Assembly (NCBI GenBank): GCA_023398855.1
Contig: JAEWRS010000093.1
Span: 1 to 5,528, forward strand
Origin: Bacillota bacterium
Lineage (GTDB): Bacteria; Bacillota; Clostridia; Lachnospirales; Lachnospiraceae
DNA: 5,528 bases
Direction: 5' to 3'
Of the stretch, positions 1-5,423 are shown one piece after another; positions within the stretch are counted from its first letter, which is position 1, and each line of letters opens with the position of its first letter. The notes under the pieces were generated by a model. That model saw only the letters and a program-made list of their open reading frames with translations. It was not told the origin of the DNA and did not search any database. The translations under genes and the position numbers were made by a program.

Positions 1-74
1 CTGCCGCCAGAACATCCTCCGATCATTGCTGCACAAAGTGCTGCTGCCATTAATACAGAAACTGTTTTTTTCAT
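1..74 (-). CDS. Lipoprotein, N-terminal fragment; probable ABC-transporter sugar-binding protein
   Basis: Only the first 24 codons are inside the window; the gene continues past base 1. The start is MKKTVSVLMAAALCAAMIGG followed by Cys21: two lysines, a hydrophobic core and a lipobox (Ile18-Gly-Gly-Cys21), so the protein should be exported, lipid-modified on Cys21 and anchored on the outer face of the membrane. A ribosome site AAGGAG at 81-86 lies 6 bases before the ATG, which fixes the start. The gene follows the LacI-family regulator by 47 bases on the same strand, and no convincing promoter lies between them, so they are probably co-transcribed. A lipoprotein directly behind a LacI-type sugar repressor in a Firmicute is most often the solute-binding protein of a carbohydrate ABC transporter. 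That role is inferred from context, because no mature-domain sequence is visible. Another type of surface lipoprotein cannot be excluded. Confidence 0.8.
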   Translation of the reverse strand, partial: MKKTVSVLMAAALCAAMIGGCSGG

Positions 75-121
75 ACTGCTCTCCTTTTCCGTGATTCATC
101 GGTTCTTGGGATCATGGGTCA

Positions 122-1096
122 TCACGCGCTGTCCCCGACTTCAAGCTTTGTTGGGAGATAAATTGTCATATTGTCTTTACGGCCTTCCTGGATTTGTTCC
201 AACAGAAGCTTGATGGCTGTCTGCCATACGATATCAGGAAACATCCGAACCTTTGTGTAGGACGGCCATTTGGATTCCAGGGTCTCAATATCCTTATAGA
301 TAACCACTGCCACATCCTTTGGGACACGCAGACCCGCATCCTGGAACGCCTCCAATGCGCCTTCCGCCAGTTCTTCGCTTCCTAAAAGCACTGCTTCCGG
401 AAGACGGCCCGATTCCACAGCACGCTTTGCCTGCTTATAACCGCTCTCCCTGCTGATATCGCCTATGTAAAAATTCTCTTCCTGATAAAGGCCTCTCTGC
501 GTAAAAGCTTCCTGGATTCCTTCCAGCCTCCTGTAGCCGATTTTTACCTGGCCTTCCTCATAAAGACCTCCGATGTAGCCAACGCTGCAGTATTTTTTCC
601 GTTCCATGAGATAATCCAGCATTTCATGAATCCCCTTATTAAAATCCATAACAATGCTGTCGTACTCATAATCCTTTGGATCTGAATTAATGAATACAAT
701 GGAATAACTCTGCATCCGCAAAGACTCCATCTCTTCCTCAGAAAAAACACCGAAGGCCATGATACCATCGTACTGTCCAGGCTCACTTTTATCCAGCCGT
801 TCAAACCGCACATCATTTTTCCCTGACATAGATTTTACGATCACGTCCAGGGATGAAAGCCTGATGTTGGTTCTGTCCTTCCGGATAATATGCCAGTCAG
901 CCACTCCTATGACAATTCCTCTTTCTTTCTGCGTATGACGCCTCCTGGGTGGGACATATTTTAACTCGTGGGCAATTTTAAATATCCTTTTTCTCACCTC
1001 CGGGCTCACCACAATGGTATCGTCCTGATTCAGCACTCTTGACACCGTTGCAATGGATACATCCGCAAGCTGGGAAATTTCTTTTATTGTAGCCAT
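122..1096 (-). CDS. LacI-family transcriptional regulator, EbgR-like
   Basis: A 324-residue cytoplasmic sugar-responsive DNA-binding protein. The N-terminus (residues 2-48) is a LacI helix-turn-helix: ATIKEISQLADVSIATVSRV carries the two HTH helices, with recognition helix about 15-23. Residues about 60-320 form a periplasmic-binding-protein-like effector and dimerisation domain. From memory of E. coli EbgR, the best match is to that branch: DSIVMDFNKGI near 146-156, VGYIGG at 172-177, and the C-terminal pattern PSYTKVRMFPD...IYLPTKLEV correspond to EbgR segments. Two oddities: residues 49-60 (PPRRRHTQKERG) lack the usual hinge helix with its intercalating leucine, and the effector-pocket 'ND' of most LacI proteins is Ser240-Glu241. 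Length is normal for the family. The start is supported by GGTGAGG upstream of the ATG. It likely represses its own operon and the lipoprotein gene behind it; the galactoside-type inducer is only a guess from the branch. Confidence 0.93.
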   Translation of the reverse strand: MATIKEISQLADVSIATVSRVLNQDDTIVVSPEVRKRIFKIAHELKYVPPRRRHTQKERGIVIGVADWHIIRKDRTNIRLSSLDVIVKSMSGKNDVRFERLDKSEPGQYDGIMAFGVFSEEEMESLRMQSYSIVFINSDPKDYEYDSIVMDFNKGIHEMLDYLMERKKYCSVGYIGGLYEEGQVKIGYRRLEGIQEAFTQRGLYQEENFYIGDISRESGYKQAKRAVESGRLPEAVLLGSEELAEGALEAFQDAGLRVPKDVAVVIYKDIETLESKWPSYTKVRMFPDIVWQTAIKLLLEQIQEGRKDNMTIYLPTKLEVGDSA

Positions 1097-1123
1097 AATC
1101 TATATCCTCACCTTTCAATTTTC

Positions 1124-1152
1124 ATTATAGTGGCTGTTTCTTCCATCGTCAA
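1124..1152 (-). promoter_or_regulatory. Sigma-A promoter of the regulator-lipoprotein operon
   Basis: Read on the minus strand, TTGACG (1147-1152) is separated by exactly 17 bases (1130-1146) from a perfect TATAAT (1124-1129). Transcription should start near 1117, giving a leader of about 20 bases that contains the GGTGAGG ribosome site. This is the best promoter in the window by match to consensus. No second promoter is visible between the regulator and the lipoprotein gene, so it probably serves both. Confidence 0.85.
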
Positions 1153-1159
1153 TAAGCAA

Positions 1160-1173
1160 AGTAAAATTTTACT
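1160..1173. promoter_or_regulatory. Perfect 14-bp palindrome, candidate operator of the LacI-family regulator
   Basis: AGTAAAATTTTACT is a perfect inverted repeat placed 7 bases upstream of the -35 box of the regulator's own promoter, centred about 50 bases before the expected transcription start. LacI-family proteins bind such palindromes as dimers, and autoregulation is common, so it is a natural operator candidate. It lacks the central CG of classic LacI/PurR operators. The same AT-rich stretch would also suit an UP element contacted by the RNA polymerase alpha subunit, and both roles could coexist. Confidence 0.55.
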
Positions 1174-1209
1174 AAATTTTTACCTGATTATTACCATAGC
1201 TTTAAAAAT

Positions 1210-1260
1210 AGGATGTCCCAAGCGTATATTTCAAAAAAGCAAACATACTTGAGACATCCT
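1210..1260 (-). terminator. Long hairpin downstream of topB, probable terminator
   Basis: On the minus strand the outer arms (1249-1260 with 1219-1221 plus 1210-1218) form 12 pairs. A further 8 pairs (1241-1248 with 1224-1231) follow after a 2-base bulge, and the apical loop (1232-1240) is 9 bases. Both imperfections, at 1218/1252 and 1228/1244, are G-U pairs in minus-strand RNA but C-A/A-C mismatches in plus-strand RNA, which points to selection as minus-strand RNA. The hairpin begins 76 bases after the topB stop and is followed by UAUUUUUAAA, a modest U-rich tail. It probably ends the topB transcript before the next promoter. The stem is longer than most terminators, so a small repeat element is an alternative. 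Confidence 0.6.
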
Positions 1261-1336
1261 CTCCCTGGGCCCAATGGATTTTCCCACAGGCTCCATAACC
1301 TTATACGGAAAGCAGTTTCATGGGCAGCAGCAGCCT

Positions 1337-3553
1337 TTAATGGACAGGCTTTCCCCCGTCTCCACCCAGGTTCAGCTTTGCAAAGGCATCTGCAAAGGCT
1401 GAATTAATGGGTTGATTCCCTTCCTTCTTTTGTTCGTTCAAATACTTTGACACATCTTTTTTGGATACTCCGGCACCTTCCTTAGCACGCCGTTCCTTAA
1501 AGGAAGAGAGCTTTTCCTTATAACCGCATTTGCAGATAAAGAGCTGCCCGTCCCCATTTCCCTTAAGCTCCAGCTTTTTATGGCAGACAGGACATCTGGC
1601 ATTGCTGGTTCTGGATACCACCTCCCGGTGACCGCATTCCCGGTCCTGGCAAACAAGCATCTCGCTGGTTTTCCCCTTCACTGCCAGCATCCGCTTGCCG
1701 CATACCGGGCATTTGTGGCTGGTTAAGTTATCATGGTTAAAGCTGCCCTCTCCTGCTTTGATCTGATGGATCAGTTCCCCGGAATACTGCCTGATGTCCT
1801 TCATGAATGAGGCCCGTTTTAACTTTCCTCCTGCAATTTCAGACAATTTCATCTCCCATTTGGCGGTAAGCTCCGGTTTCTTTAAATCTTCCGGCACAAG
1901 ATTAAGGAGCTGTCTGGCCTTTGAAGTGAGATAAATATCCTTTCCCCGTTTCTCTAAAAGAAAGCTGGAAAACAGCTTTTCAATGATATCCGCTCTGGTA
2001 GCCACGGTCCCAAGTCCCCCTGTCTCTCCCAGGGTCTTAGCCATGTCCTTGTCCTTTGTTTCCATATAAGAAACCGGATTTTCCATGGCAGTGAGCAGGG
2101 ATGACTCCTGAAACGGGGCCGGCGGTTTTGTCTTTCCTTCCGTCATGGTCACGGTCAGTCCTGTGATACGATCCCCTTTTTTCATAGAAGGAAGATTCTG
2201 TTCCTTTATTTCCTGTTCGTCCTCATCCTCATCCTGATTTTCATAAACTTCCTTCCAGCCCTGGGCTTTTACAGTCTTTCCCCTGGCCGCAAGTGTCTCT
2301 CCCCCTAAATTCAGAGTGATTTCCGTCTGTTCATATTCAAAAGGCGGATACAGCACTGCTAAAAATCTGCGGACCACCAGGTCGTAGATCTTCCGCTCAT
2401 CAATGGTCATATGGTCCAGCTGAACAAACTGCTCCGTTGGAATGATGGCATGGTGATCCGTCACCTTCTTATCGTTTACAAAGGAAGCGGCGGCCTTTAT
2501 TTTCTGATTTGCCAGCCTTCCTGCCAGCTTCCGGTACGGCCCCACGCCGCAGGCCTCAAGCCTTTCCTTTATAGATGGAACAATATCCGAGCTTAAATAT
2601 CTGGAATCCGTTCTGGGGTATGTCAGGACCTTGTGGTTTTCATAGAGCCTCTGCATAATGTTCAAGGTCTCTTTTGCAGAATAGTTAAATCGGCGGTTGG
2701 CTTCCCTTTGAAGCTCTGTCAGATCATAGAGCTGAGGCGGATCTGTTTTCCTTGGAGCGCTTTTCACCTCAGTGATTACGCCTTCGCTTATTGCCATCAT
2801 ATGATTAAATAGGGCTTCCACCCGGTCCTTGTCAAAGGACCGGAAGCTCTTTGACTTCTCATCACGCCAGGTAAAGGAAAGAGCCGGAGCAGAACATCTG
2901 GCGGTTATACCATAGTAAGGCTTTGGTATAAAGTTTTTAATTTCTTCTTCCCGCCCTGCGATGATGGCAAGTGTGGGGGTCTGTACCCGGCCACAGCTTA
3001 AGCTGGCATTGTACTTGCAGGTCAGCGCCCTGGTAGCGTTGATTCCCACCAGCCAGTCCGCCTCGGCGCGGCACATGGCAGCATCGTACAGGTTGTCGTA
3101 CTCATGGCCATTTTTTAATTTTGCAAAGCCTTCTTTTATGGCTTTATCTGTAACAGAAGAGATCCAGAGCCTTTTTATTGGCTTTTTATTCCCTGCCTTA
3201 TTAAGGATCAGTCTGGCTACAAGCTCTCCCTCCCGTCCTGCATCAGTGGCAATGATGATATCTCCCACATCCGCCCGGTGGATCTGGGCTTTAACCACCC
3301 GGTACTGCTTTCCGGTCTGCTTGATGACTTCCAGCCGGAACTGGTCCGGCATCATGGGAAGATCCTCCATTTTCCATTCCTTATATTTGGGATCGTAATC
3401 TTCCGGGTCAGCCAATGTGACCAAATGGCCCAGCCCCCAGGTTACTGCATAAGACTCTCCTTCTATTACACCGTCATGATTTCTAGTACAATGGAGCACC
3501 CGGGCAATATCCCTGGCAACTGACGGTTTTTCTGCTATAATTAAAGATTTCAT
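1337..3553 (-). CDS. topB: DNA topoisomerase III (type IA)
   Basis: A 738-residue ATP-independent type IA topoisomerase that cuts and passes single DNA strands, relaxing negative supercoils and resolving linked replication or recombination intermediates. The TOPRIM domain (about 1-145) shows metal-binding Glu8 in IIAEKPS and DAGREGE at 104-110. The catalytic tyrosine is Tyr312 in LTYPRTDSRYL, which forms the 5'-phosphotyrosine link. VTDHHAIIPT (364-373) and GLGTVATRADIIEKL (513-527) are further type IA landmarks. An acidic run, DEDEDE, lies at 441-446. The C-terminus carries two four-cysteine zinc ribbons (Cys615/618/635/640 and Cys654/657/674/676) and ends in a Lys-rich tail. Length is close to Bacillus TopB and longer than the E. 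coli enzyme. GGAGG, 6 bases before the ATG, decides the start. It has its own promoter and stands alone. All key residues are present and the frame is intact; nothing nearby suggests a conjugative-element copy. Confidence 0.97.
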   Translation of the reverse strand: MKSLIIAEKPSVARDIARVLHCTRNHDGVIEGESYAVTWGLGHLVTLADPEDYDPKYKEWKMEDLPMMPDQFRLEVIKQTGKQYRVVKAQIHRADVGDIIIATDAGREGELVARLILNKAGNKKPIKRLWISSVTDKAIKEGFAKLKNGHEYDNLYDAAMCRAEADWLVGINATRALTCKYNASLSCGRVQTPTLAIIAGREEEIKNFIPKPYYGITARCSAPALSFTWRDEKSKSFRSFDKDRVEALFNHMMAISEGVITEVKSAPRKTDPPQLYDLTELQREANRRFNYSAKETLNIMQRLYENHKVLTYPRTDSRYLSSDIVPSIKERLEACGVGPYRKLAGRLANQKIKAAASFVNDKKVTDHHAIIPTEQFVQLDHMTIDERKIYDLVVRRFLAVLYPPFEYEQTEITLNLGGETLAARGKTVKAQGWKEVYENQDEDEDEQEIKEQNLPSMKKGDRITGLTVTMTEGKTKPPAPFQESSLLTAMENPVSYMETKDKDMAKTLGETGGLGTVATRADIIEKLFSSFLLEKRGKDIYLTSKARQLLNLVPEDLKKPELTAKWEMKLSEIAGGKLKRASFMKDIRQYSGELIHQIKAGEGSFNHDNLTSHKCPVCGKRMLAVKGKTSEMLVCQDRECGHREVVSRTSNARCPVCHKKLELKGNGDGQLFICKCGYKEKLSSFKERRAKEGAGVSKKDVSKYLNEQKKEGNQPINSAFADAFAKLNLGGDGGKPVH

Positions 3554-3582
3554 TTCATTCCTCCAAACTCAATTCTCACCCA

Positions 3583-3611
3583 ATTATAGCGTATTGTCCT
3601 GGTTATTACAA
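3583..3611 (-). promoter_or_regulatory. Sigma-A promoter of topB
   Basis: On the minus strand TTGTAA (3606-3611) and a perfect TATAAT (3583-3588) are separated by 17 bases. Transcription should begin near 3576, giving a leader of about 23 bases with the GGAGG ribosome site. It lies just downstream of the 3649-3691 terminator, so topB is insulated from the MATE-side transcripts. Confidence 0.75.
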
Positions 3612-3648
3612 CTTTTACCTTGTATCCGCACCCTTTTATTTTCCACTC

Positions 3649-3691
3649 AAAAAAGCCGGCCCTGTCATGCGGTAACAGGAGCGGCTTTTTT
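3649..3691. terminator. Bidirectional intrinsic terminator
   Basis: AAAAAAGCCG (3649-3658) pairs perfectly over 10 bases with CGGCTTTTTT (3682-3691). An inner CCTGT/ACAGG stem (3661-3665 with 3675-3679) closes a 9-base loop. GC-rich stem centre plus A/U tracts on both flanks give a U-tract in either direction. On the minus strand it ends any transcript coming from the MATE gene, whose stop is about 157 bases upstream, and would form the 3' end of the candidate small RNA at 3649-3786. No plus-strand gene that would need it is seen. Confidence 0.9.
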
Positions 3692-3786
3692 GCAGGAGTC
3701 ATGGTCCTTCACGGGTCAAATGAAGGTTACAATCAGAGGGTTAATCTGATGTTAGAATATTCACAGAAAGTTAGCTTTAACTAACT
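3649..3786 (-). ncRNA. Candidate small RNA of about 138 nt with four hairpins
   Basis: Minus-strand RNA starting near 3786 would fold into four consecutive hairpins. Hairpin 1 (3769-3786): AGUUAG/CUAACU with a 6-base loop, starting at the predicted 5' end. Hairpin 2 (3732-3750): AUCAG/CUGAU, 9-base loop AUUAACCCU, with more pairs beyond a bulge. Hairpin 3 (3706-3726): CCUUCA/UGAAGG, 9-base loop UUUGACCCG. Hairpin 4 is the terminator at 3649-3691. The loops of hairpins 2 and 3 share UURACCC. A promoter-like pair stands upstream at 3793-3821, and topB has a separate promoter after the terminator. No protein-coding signal is present on the minus strand. This could instead be only the 3' untranslated region of the MATE mRNA, or an RNA processed from it. 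No known RNA family was recognised. Confidence 0.4.
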
Positions 3787-3792
3787 GTAATT

Positions 3793-3821
3793 ATAATACC
3801 ACGAATCCTTTGAAAATACAA
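3793..3821 (-). promoter_or_regulatory. Possible promoter downstream of the MATE gene
   Basis: On the minus strand TTGTAT (3816-3821) and TATTAT (3793-3798) are 17 bases apart, with an overlapping perfect TATAAT at 3790-3795. The predicted start near 3783-3786 falls at the foot of the first hairpin of the candidate RNA. The -35 matches consensus at only three positions, so this is a moderate call in AT-rich DNA. Confidence 0.4.
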
Positions 3822-3848
3822 GGCTTTATTTGAGAGTATTTCTCATCA

Positions 3849-5237
3849 TCAATCTTCCTGCCCCGAAACAATGTTATGTATCCACACGCCTTTCTTCACT
3901 AATACAAAGCCAACGATGCATTTCACGATTTCCACCATTTGACATGCAAAATACAGGGGGACAATGGGAATAGCAGAATAGCGGCTTAAGGTATAGGCAA
4001 CCGGAATGCTGACAACCCACATAAACACGCTGTCAAACAAAAATGTAATCACCGTCTTTCCGCCGGAACGCAGGGTAAAATAGGCCACATTCATAAACGC
4101 ATTCATAGGCATGCACAAAGCCAATATGCGGATAAACCACACGGCCAGGCTTTTTACCTCATCCGTGGTGTTGTAGATCATGGGGAACAAGGGGGCCAAA
4201 ACCGCTAAAACACCTCCAATCAGCACACAGGAACCAACGGAAAAAACGATGAGCCTGGTATCTGTTTCTCTTGCCTCTTTCATCTTCCCTGCTCCCAAAA
4301 GCTGTCCCACAATAATTGATACTGCGCTTCCAAGGGCAAGGTAGACCACATTGAATACATTTCCAATGGTAGCAGATATATTCAGGCCTGCCACTGCGGT
4401 CAGCCCTCTCACCGAATAACACTGCATGAGAGTAGCCACCCCGGCTGCCCAAAGAGCTTCATTGACAATGAGCGGCGTGCCTTTAACAAAAATTTTACGC
4501 ACAAGACCTGCCGGTATGTATAAGCTTTTATAAGCTCCTTCAATAAATGGATTCCGTTTCGTATTTCTGTGAGTCCAGGTTATAATGATCCCAGCCTCCA
4601 CGAATCTGGCCATAACGGTTGCAATGGCAGCACCCACAACCCCCAGGACCGGGGCTCCAAGCTTTCCAAAGATCAGGATATAATTAAACACAAGATTTAC
4701 CAGAACAGCCACAATTCCAGCTTTCATGGGTACTATTGTTTCTCCGCATTCCCTTAAGGTACTTACATAAGCCTGCTCCAGGGCAAAGGGCACTAATCCC
4801 ACAAGCATGACAAGCATATACTTCCTTCCGTGCTGCAAAGCGGTCATCAGCTCTCCATCATTGCTTTCTCCATGGAGATACATGGCAATCATACCTTCTC
4901 CAAAAAAAGCAAATACAGCCACTGCCGCCACTGCCAACAGGATACAGCAAATGATTTTAAACCGGAATGTGTGACGGACTCCGTCATGTTTACCACATCC
5001 ATAGAACTGGGCCCCGAAAATGCCCGCACCTGATATGATCCCAAAAATGCTGATGTTAAAGACAAAAAGCAGCTGATTCACGATTGCCACACCAGACATC
5101 TGCTCTGTTCCTACCATACCCACCATAATATTATCCAGCAGACTGACAAAGTTGGTGATCCCATTTTGAACCATGATGGGAATTGCGATGGTCAAAACCA
5201 TCCTGTAAAATGCCTTATTTCCAATAAATTTTTTCAT
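3849..5237 (-). CDS. MATE-family multidrug/cation antiporter
   Basis: A 462-residue (or 477 with the upstream ATG) inner-membrane efflux protein of the multidrug and toxic compound extrusion family, expected to export drugs or metabolites in exchange for sodium or protons. The sequence is hydrophobic throughout, with about 12 membrane segments in two six-helix halves. In short-form numbering they lie near 10-38, 47-80, 93-121, 140-164, 172-191, 199-223, 250-275, 290-313, 329-356, 368-393, 396-419 and 425-452. Family hallmarks include the first helix NFVSLLDNIMVG, the intracellular loop GAGKMKEA between the halves' early helices, LRSGGKT at about 390-395, and the C-terminal WIHNIV. The start MKKFIGNKAFYRMVL is the usual N-terminus of clostridial relatives. 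The ATG at 5282 adds 15 polar residues and has no well-placed ribosome site, whereas the ATG at 5237 has a weak GGAAGAG. It is a single-gene unit; its substrate cannot be read from sequence. Confidence 0.93.
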   Translation of the reverse strand: MKKFIGNKAFYRMVLTIAIPIMVQNGITNFVSLLDNIMVGMVGTEQMSGVAIVNQLLFVFNISIFGIISGAGIFGAQFYGCGKHDGVRHTFRFKIICCILLAVAAVAVFAFFGEGMIAMYLHGESNDGELMTALQHGRKYMLVMLVGLVPFALEQAYVSTLRECGETIVPMKAGIVAVLVNLVFNYILIFGKLGAPVLGVVGAAIATVMARFVEAGIIITWTHRNTKRNPFIEGAYKSLYIPAGLVRKIFVKGTPLIVNEALWAAGVATLMQCYSVRGLTAVAGLNISATIGNVFNVVYLALGSAVSIIVGQLLGAGKMKEARETDTRLIVFSVGSCVLIGGVLAVLAPLFPMIYNTTDEVKSLAVWFIRILALCMPMNAFMNVAYFTLRSGGKTVITFLFDSVFMWVVSIPVAYTLSRYSAIPIVPLYFACQMVEIVKCIVGFVLVKKGVWIHNIVSGQED

Positions 5238-5304
5238 AGACTCTTCCAGCAAAAGCGCACTTTTCTGTCTTACCTCCGTCATGTAAATTTTCTGCCTTAA
5301 GCAT
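5215..5304 (-). other. Possible upstream ORF overlapping the MATE start
   Basis: The first ATG after the predicted MATE transcription start is at 5302-5304 and opens a 29-codon frame, beginning MLKAENLHDGGKTEKC, that ends at TAA 5215-5217. It is preceded by AGAGGAG, the best ribosome site in the leader, although the spacing to this ATG is very short. The frame overlaps both candidate MATE ATGs (5282 and 5237) in a different phase. If translated it could couple or limit MATE translation; it may equally be a chance frame. No homology is recognised. Confidence 0.25.
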
Positions 5305-5325
5305 TACTCCTCTTTCTGTATGATA

Positions 5326-5354
5326 ACTTTATATGGTATAAGGGTCTATGTCAA
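5326..5354 (-). promoter_or_regulatory. Promoter of the MATE gene
   Basis: On the minus strand a perfect TTGACA (5349-5354) is followed either 17 bases on by TAAAGT (5326-5331) or 15 bases on by TATAAA (5328-5333). The perfect -35 makes a promoter likely, with the start near 5320. The less-than-ideal -10 or spacing suggests moderate strength or a need for an activator. No clear operator palindrome accompanies it. Confidence 0.6.
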
Positions 5355-5401
5355 TAAAATCCTGCTAAATTTAATCCTCCTTTTTGCTGACAGCATAAGA
5401 A

Positions 5402-5423
5402 AGAATCCCGCTTGCGGGATTCT
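5402..5423 (-). terminator. Hairpin with U-rich tail, possible terminator of an upstream gene
   Basis: AGAATCCCGC (5402-5411) and GCGGGATTCT (5414-5423) form a near-perfect GC-rich stem with a tight loop. In minus-strand RNA the stem is followed by UUCUUAU, a modest U-rich tail. It would end a transcript entering from beyond base 5528, just before the MATE promoter. It is also the last unit of the larger hairpin repeat described separately. Confidence 0.45.

Noticed and set aside
2961..3398. 145-codon open frame on the plus strand, antisense to topB.
   Set aside because: It lies wholly within the well-supported topB coding region, has no ribosome site or recognisable product, and looks like a by-product of topB codon usage. 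The shorter plus frames at 194-385, 2411-2596, 3278-3523, 4569-4757 and 4830-5033 were rejected for the same reason.
1337..3553. topB as cargo of an integrative conjugative element.
   Set aside because: Some conjugative elements carry a TopB, but no relaxase, mating-channel, integrase or attachment-site sequence is present; the neighbours are ordinary chromosomal genes.
3701..3784. 27-codon plus-strand ORF (MVLHGSNEGYNQRV...) with GGAG just before the ATG, after the terminator.
   Set aside because: The ribosome-like GGAG is only two bases from the ATG, no plus-strand promoter is evident, and the bases are better explained by the hairpins of the minus-strand RNA candidate.
4159..4452. 97-codon minus-strand frame inside the MATE gene, and similar off-frame ORFs at 544-816 and 1438-1656.
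   Set aside because: They are alternative phases of the intact MATE, regulator and topB genes; the sense frames encode clear families without frameshifts.
5376..5385. Perfect AAAAAGGAGG ribosome-site motif on the minus strand.
   Set aside because: No ATG, GTG or useful TTG follows at a working distance, and it lies upstream of the predicted MATE transcription start. It overlaps the codons before the TAA of the right-edge frame and is probably chance.
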